Under the pieces are notes generated by a model, which ran no database searches, had not been told where the DNA came from, and worked only from the letters and a program-made list of their open reading frames with translations. The position numbers and the translations under genes were made by a program. DNA of 52,574 nt, taken from contig CAJNCV010000014.1 in assembly GCA_905221385.1 (NCBI GenBank), forward strand, positions 1 through 52,574, in the 5' to 3' direction. Position 1 is the first letter of the stretch. Each line of letters starts with the position of its first letter. This stretch comes from a bacterium. GTDB taxonomy: Bacteria > Bacillota > Bacilli > Lactobacillales > Streptococcaceae. This document shows, one piece after another, positions 49,301 to 52,574 of this stretch.

Positions 49301-50764
49301 AAGCAGGAGGTCTACCACTTTGATATTGAGGAGTTAGGCAATACCGTCTTATATGGGTCCCCAGGCTTTGGAAAATCAACAGCTCTTCAAACTATCCTCA
49401 TGAATCTGGCTCGTAGAAATACGCCTGAGCAAGTTCAGTTTAACCTTTTTGATTTTGGGACGAATGGTCTCTTACCAATTAGAGAGTTGCCACATGTGGC
49501 GGATCTGGTTCGACTAGATGAGGAAGAAAAGCTCCTCAAGTATCTGAAACGTCTGGATAGTCTTATGAAGGAGCGGAAAGCCCTCTTTACAGAGGCTGGC
49601 GTGTCTAGTCTGTCACAGTATGAGCAAAAGACAGGTCAAGCACTCCCTGTTCTTCTCAACTTCTTTGATGGCTATGACTCAGTACGGGAAAGTCCATTAG
49701 AGGAGAACATCGAGTCAGCTGTCAACCAGCTCCTACGTGAAGGAGCTAGCCTGGGTATTTATACTCTGATAACCGTACTCAGCGCTAGTAGCTTGCGTTT
49801 ACGGATGAGCTCGACGATTCCCAATGCTTTGAGCTTTTACTTAGTAGAAGAAGGAGCGCTTCGGACGGTTATGGGACGTGATGCCCTGCCAGGTCAGGAA
49901 ATTGTCGGCCGTGCTCAGGTGACACAGGAAGAGGTTCTAGAGTTACAAGTCTATCTGCCGATAGAAGGAAAAGACGATATCGACCGTCTTTCTCACTTAA
50001 CAGCAGAAATCCAATCGATGAATCAAGACTGGCAAGGCTTACGTCCAGAAGCAGTACCTATGTTGCCAAGTAAGATTTCTACGAGTTTCTTTGAAGATCA
50101 CGAGGAAGTTCAGGATATGTGGCAAAGAGGCGAGTTGCCAATTGGTTTTGACAAAGAAAGTACACACCCGGTTGGCTTTGTGCCAAAACGAGACGGCTAC
50201 TTTGAGCTTCTCTATGATACCATGCAGCAGCTAGAATATGGCGAAGCAGCGCTTCTGACCGGCTTAGAAAAAGTGCCTAGTCACATTAAAAAGTTCTTGG
50301 TGGATCCAACAGGAAACTACCATCAGTCGGAAGGGCTGTTCGACGAAGTATTTGTGGGCGAGGAGATCCCTGGTTTCTTTATGGATATGCAGTCTGAAGT
50401 GGATGCGCGCACGCCAGCTGATTTGGATTATCCTATCTACATCTTGATTCCAGAAGCACAAGCCCTCAGCAAGCTCATGAATCTTAAGATGACAGAAGAT
50501 GCCTTTAAGTCTCTCCTGCACAAGGGAGGGACAGTTGGGCTCCACTTCATCTTTATGGGTGAGTTGCGTCAAATTGTTAATGGTTATATGGAAGTGGATA
50601 AGATTCTAAAGGTCAATGTGCCTGCAGGCTGTATTGGTATTCGTTTCCAAGACCAGAATGTTGTATCCATTAAGAGCAGCTTCACAGAATCGGTTGTCGG
50701 AGTGGATGAGTACAACTACTTCACCAGCCGAGATGGTTATCGCATCAAACTTATCAGTGAATAA
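46316..50764 (+). CDS. essC: EssC, FtsK/SpoIIIE-type ATPase of the type VIIb secretion system
   Basis: This 1482-residue motor powers export and selects substrates. Two N-terminal forkhead-associated-like domains (about 1-210) precede a pair of membrane helices (about 230-270). ATPase domain D1 has an intact Walker A GTTGSGKS (664-671) and Walker B LFLISDEFAE. D2 has Walker A GSPGFGKS (1014-1021) but a weak Walker B (LLNFFDGYD). D3 keeps the fold (TGLEKVPSHIKK) without a GK[S/T] P-loop, so it is probably inactive. In other species the EssC C-terminus varies together with the effectors next door. AAGGAG precedes the start inside essB. Confidence 0.95.
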   Translation: MATKGKQATWSQKLSDEEVLWHVFSFKECFEYKELTERASSINIGESHISITESGLEKDGIPWAGQEEESLVAIPHEQIQIHSFTYPKQDLLFSKEKKADVCLESQALLYLKVKENTYHLSGSSNGAKVYLNGQILEEVDASIQVGDVLVVDCFLFSFREHQIHFLPLSRQHTIQSDHLFEEPYKAEFPHEFPNYRRSPRIYLKEPEDKVEINSPAPEEKLRRGELWRAIVPPVGMVVISGASSVFMQGNALLMMGMASASLLTAGFSVSSYFTNKKEVKEKNQKRNDDYQEYLLETGSQLSRLKTEQKKALTYNFPSVDELVDLVESYNPRIYEKMVTNDDFLKVHLGTGAIDSSYSLRFQPTNRKEEWSRFVEKKLVQPHIKLEDAPIVLSLRDQALGLAGVAPVLRVAVQTLLFQIAALHSYHDVEFVTLVSQEEYENHWREWRWLPHAQMRSLNLRGLIHDDQTRDMILTSFYQMLVKRRQVVREQKQEQTFSPHYVLTILDESWLSGHGLNEFLAEDMTQYGVTVIWGKESLNMLPETVTAVVDYQNGETAKLVNNHHIYVNQDFKPNRLPQNGKLEEAIYRLANLNHIEVEKNSIPDTISFMELYGVKQVEELDVEKRWQAADASKSLAVPLGVRGKDDIVLLNLHERAHGPHGLVAGTTGSGKSEIVQSYILSLAVNFAPEDVGFLPIDFKGGGMANLFAKLPHLMGAITNLDGAGTARALKSIRAELQKRQRLFGKFGVNHINGYTKLYKKGKALSDPEEKKTYPTEPLPHLFLISDEFAELKQNEPEFMAELVSTARIGRSLGVHLILATQKPSGVVDEQIWSNSRFKLALKVADPSDSNEIIKTPDAASITQPGRAYLQVGNNEIYELFQSAWSGADYQPYSDEGNQVDERIWLVNQLGQSELLIDGNDGDYSVEETQERETELEAVIDYINKETERLQVILPEKPWLPPLGEELVGAAIDRQAEWTTPRQLSIPLGMLDLPSAQKQEVYHFDIEELGNTVLYGSPGFGKSTALQTILMNLARRNTPEQVQFNLFDFGTNGLLPIRELPHVADLVRLDEEEKLLKYLKRLDSLMKERKALFTEAGVSSLSQYEQKTGQALPVLLNFFDGYDSVRESPLEENIESAVNQLLREGASLGIYTLITVLSASSLRLRMSSTIPNALSFYLVEEGALRTVMGRDALPGQEIVGRAQVTQEEVLELQVYLPIEGKDDIDRLSHLTAEIQSMNQDWQGLRPEAVPMLPSKISTSFFEDHEEVQDMWQRGELPIGFDKESTHPVGFVPKRDGYFELLYDTMQQLEYGEAALLTGLEKVPSHIKKFLVDPTGNYHQSEGLFDEVFVGEEIPGFFMDMQSEVDARTPADLDYPIYILIPEAQALSKLMNLKMTEDAFKSLLHKGGTVGLHFIFMGELRQIVNGYMEVDKILKVNVPAGCIGIRFQDQNVVSIKSSFTESVVGVDEYNYFTSRDGYRIKLISE

Positions 50765-50793
50765 AAGCGAGTCATTTGACTTGCTTTTATTTT
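50763..50793 (+). terminator. essC terminator
   Basis: AAAAGCGAGTC (50763-50773) pairs with GACTTGCTTTT (50778-50788) with one G-U pair, then a T-run. It separates the core apparatus from the effector module. Confidence 0.85.
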
Positions 50794-50835
50794 TAGGGTT
50801 CTTTCCCAATCCTTATGGTAAAACATCGGAATTTT

Positions 50836-50844
50836 TGATATAAT
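50836..50844 (+). promoter_or_regulatory. Promoter of the effector module
   Basis: TGATATAAT is an extended -10 with a perfect TATAAT (50839-50844). No good -35 is seen, as is common with extended -10 promoters. It lies about 27 bases before the next start codon. Confidence 0.65.
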
Positions 50845-50870
50845 TAGAGAAAAAGTGGAGGAGTTTATGT

Positions 50871-51272
50871 ATGGGACGATATGATAGTGCTATTGCGAAT
50901 TGTCATGCGCAAATTCGTTGGATCCGTTTGGATATACGTACTTATGAGGATAAGATAAAGCGTTTAGAGTCTGCGAATGATTGTATCCAGAGTCAGATGG
51001 ATGTTGTTAGTAAAAACAAGACTTCTGCGAGTGATTTGAATAAGCACTCTACAACTGATTTTCAAGGGACTCGTCGGGAAGATTTTGATAAAACGTTAGC
51101 AGGAATTTCCGATGCGATTACAACTTGGTTGACAGATACAGAAATGAATCGTAAGAGTATTCGCTTTAAAATATCAGAATATAATGGGAATATTGAAGAT
51201 TGCCAGGCCAAAATTAATAGTCTAAATAGCCAGATTGAATACTATCATCGCTTGAATTGGGAGGAGGACTAG
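50871..51272 (+). CDS. DUF5082/YwqH-like partner protein of a type VII effector
   Basis: This 133-residue, mostly helical protein has two long coiled-coil-like helices (about 3-50 and 75-130) around a turn containing DFQGTRREDFDKT. The pattern of a G-T-x-x-x-(D/E)-F-D turn resembles B. subtilis YwqH (DUF5082), a WXG100-like family found beside LXG toxins. Such proteins bind the LXG N-terminal domain and guide it to EssC. GGAGGAG precedes ATG 50871. Assignment is by pattern and context. Confidence 0.7.
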   Translation: MGRYDSAIANCHAQIRWIRLDIRTYEDKIKRLESANDCIQSQMDVVSKNKTSASDLNKHSTTDFQGTRREDFDKTLAGISDAITTWLTDTEMNRKSIRFKISEYNGNIEDCQAKINSLNSQIEYYHRLNWEED

Positions 51273-51273
51273 T

Positions 51274-51567
51274 ATGTCAGGTCAAGCAGAAATTTATGTC
51301 CAAACAGAAGAATGGGCTGGACAGGTCGGACATTATCATTCGGATGTTACCTCTGTTCGTCCACTATCTACTCTCCCTTTTTCCTATACAGATTTGTCTC
51401 CTTTTAAGAACTTTAATCAAGCCATTCAGAATTTAAATACATCTGTCATAAAATATCGAACTTATGTGAATTCTCAATCCTCTAATATGCTTAGGGTTTC
51501 TGAGAATAAGTTGTTGGATGATCGTTCAGGAGCAGATGGATTTCAAGATGGGATTCGATTAAAATGA
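51274..51567 (+). CDS. Small helical effector partner protein (DUF5344-like or SACOL2603-like)
   Basis: A 97-residue protein of WXG100 size starting one base after the previous stop, with GGAGGAGG upstream. It begins MSGQAEIYVQTEEWAG and contains a helix-forming middle (FNQAIQNLNTSVIKYRTYV). Position between a DUF5082-like gene and an LXG gene fits the second helical partner of such modules, comparable with YwqI (DUF5344) or the SACOL2603 family. I cannot decide between these, and the family match is not certain. Confidence 0.6.
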   Translation: MSGQAEIYVQTEEWAGQVGHYHSDVTSVRPLSTLPFSYTDLSPFKNFNQAIQNLNTSVIKYRTYVNSQSSNMLRVSENKLLDDRSGADGFQDGIRLK

Positions 51568-52220
51568 AGACAGCAGAACAAATTTGGAAAGAGTATTGTG
51601 ACGGTAATACGGCATTTCCCACTACAGATTTTTTACATCAGATAGCTTTTATTTTAAAAAATCGTCCAGAGGTATTGGGAGCAATCGTAAAAGCTTTTTT
51701 GGATAAAAAGCCAAACTATATTTATCATCCGCGGATTGGCGCTGATATTGAAGTGACTTTTTTACCGAAAGAAGTGTATATTTGTCGGAACGAGACAGAT
51801 ATTATGCTAGCTAAAAGTGAATTTGTCCATTTTTTAGATGGGGTTGATAAGGTTTATAGTGACATTCTTCCCTTGGGCACATTGGTTGAGATTGATAAGG
51901 AGCAGCTATCTCAAGAGTTAGTAGTGTCACTTTTAGGCGATGAGCCACTTTATGTCATGATTATGGGGCGAAAAGTCGTTTTCGACGGAGCTTATGTGGA
52001 TTATTTAGCACAGTTCTGGCCTCTTGGGTTTCAAGCAGACCTTCCACCGATGGCGATTCATAAGACCATGATCAAACGAATCATCGCTCAGGGTTATGCG
52101 GAATCAGAAAAAGAAAGTTCCTATGTCGGTCAATTACGGGAAATATTAATGAAAACAGCTATTCCTTCCCACTTTTATCTACGATTACAGGAGGAGTTAG
52201 ACGATGAAAATCAAGCGTAG
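51564..52220 (+). CDS. DUF4176-domain protein of the LXG effector module
   Basis: A soluble protein of 218 residues. Its middle part (about 98-155) has the DUF4176 pattern: DILPLGTLVEID, then YVMIMGRKVVFDG and YLAQFWPLGF. DUF4176 proteins are frequent neighbours of type VII LXG toxins and are thought to help stabilise or target them; the mechanism is not established. It overlaps the preceding gene by four bases and the LXG gene by 17 bases, implying coupled translation and a physical partnership. Confidence 0.78.
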   Translation: MKTAEQIWKEYCDGNTAFPTTDFLHQIAFILKNRPEVLGAIVKAFLDKKPNYIYHPRIGADIEVTFLPKEVYICRNETDIMLAKSEFVHFLDGVDKVYSDILPLGTLVEIDKEQLSQELVVSLLGDEPLYVMIMGRKVVFDGAYVDYLAQFWPLGFQADLPPMAIHKTMIKRIIAQGYAESEKESSYVGQLREILMKTAIPSHFYLRLQEELDDENQA

Positions 52221-52574
52221 CGAGTTGGAAAGTTTAAAGGATTTTTTCTATAAACAGACCCAAGCTTTCGAGTCTGATTTGGCTGAGGCACAGTCGACTG
52301 CGCAGAGTCTTGCATCGAGTCAAGCGCTGCGTGGTGATGTCAAGACTGCGATTAACCATGAGTTGAACTATTATAACCTCCCTCTCCTTCAGGGTTATGT
52401 GGATTATTCTAATCTGCTTTATACTGAGTTTGACAATCTGATTTCTGACTTTGAATCAACAGTCGGTGAGAAAAGCGCAACAGCTGTCATCAACAGTGAG
52501 GCCTTAACTAGCTTGAAGCAGAGTGTGGATCGTCTCCATTCCTCCATTGTCCGGGATATGGATGCGACGAATAA
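52204..52574 (+). CDS. LXG-domain protein, N-terminal part of a type VII secreted toxin (partial)
   Basis: The frame opens at ATG 52204 (MKIKRSELESLKDF) and stays open to the window end, about 123 codons. The motif LRG in SQALRGDVKTAINHELN and the surrounding long helices match the LXG targeting domain, which WXG100-like partner proteins recognise for export. The C-terminal toxin domain, and any immunity gene after it, lie outside the window, so the activity is unknown. GGAGG lies upstream, within the DUF4176 gene. Confidence 0.85.
   Translation, partial: MKIKRSELESLKDFFYKQTQAFESDLAEAQSTAQSLASSQALRGDVKTAINHELNYYNLPLLQGYVDYSNLLYTEFDNLISDFESTVGEKSATAVINSEALTSLKQSVDRLHSSIVRDMDATN

Overview
The window is a chromosomal segment of a low-GC Gram-positive coccus, most likely a mitis-group Streptococcus close to S. 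pneumoniae, S. mitis or S. oralis. I base this on near-pneumococcal polyhistidine-triad proteins, AdcAII, class Ib NrdHEF next to a lac locus, a preQ1-II riboswitch before queT, an asd-type RNA before asd, and the gene order hemH-mscL-gtrA-queT-asd-dapA-mnmE-tdk-prfA-prmC-tsaC-glyA-rlmD, which I recall as pneumococcal. Species was not tested.

Layout. (1) 1-7504: the tail of a probable lacD, then a catabolite-controlled, antitermination-controlled operon lacT-lacG-lacF-lacE that ends in a secreted, LPETG-anchored GH53 endo-galactanase. A lacR-type DeoR repressor is convergent. I read this as galactan capture: the galactanase cuts beta-1,4-galactan at the surface, the PTS imports and phosphorylates the oligosaccharides, and LacG splits them for the tagatose-6-phosphate route. 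(2) 7591-11324: nrdHEF on the minus strand, class Ib ribonucleotide reductase. (3) 11325-13530: an AT-rich stretch with one alpha/beta hydrolase and possible decayed DNA. (4) 13533-15667: ptsH-ptsI, the general PTS proteins that energise LacE and LacF. (5) 15738-22620: a zinc-acquisition block, a PhtD-like protein and then adcAII with a longer PhtE-like protein, each transcript starting from a near-identical promoter with AdcR-type boxes.

(6) 22619-30991: pepT, hemH, mscL, a GtrA-like gene, a preQ1-II riboswitch with queT, tRNA-Thr(GGU), an asd-motif small RNA, asd-dapA, mnmE and a 4-oxalocrotonate tautomerase. (7) 31114-40065: a tightly packed translation and one-carbon operon (tdk, prfA, prmC, tsaC-like, GNAT, glyA, a nucleoid-associated protein, a lysozyme-like protein), then a DUF1002 protein and an RlmD-type rRNA methyltransferase.

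(8) 40066-52574: an intergenic region with an unusual pair of mutually exclusive RNA helices, then a complete type VIIb secretion system (esxA, esaA, essA, esaB, essB, essC) and the start of an effector module: DUF5082-like and small helical partner proteins, a DUF4176 protein, and an LXG protein whose toxin domain lies beyond the window. Internal promoters and terminators divide this locus into at least three units: esxA (with read-through into esaA), essA-esaB-essB-essC, and the effector module.

The parts I consider most worth following are the galactanase-lac PTS operon, the switch-like RNA upstream of the secretion locus, and the truncated LXG module.
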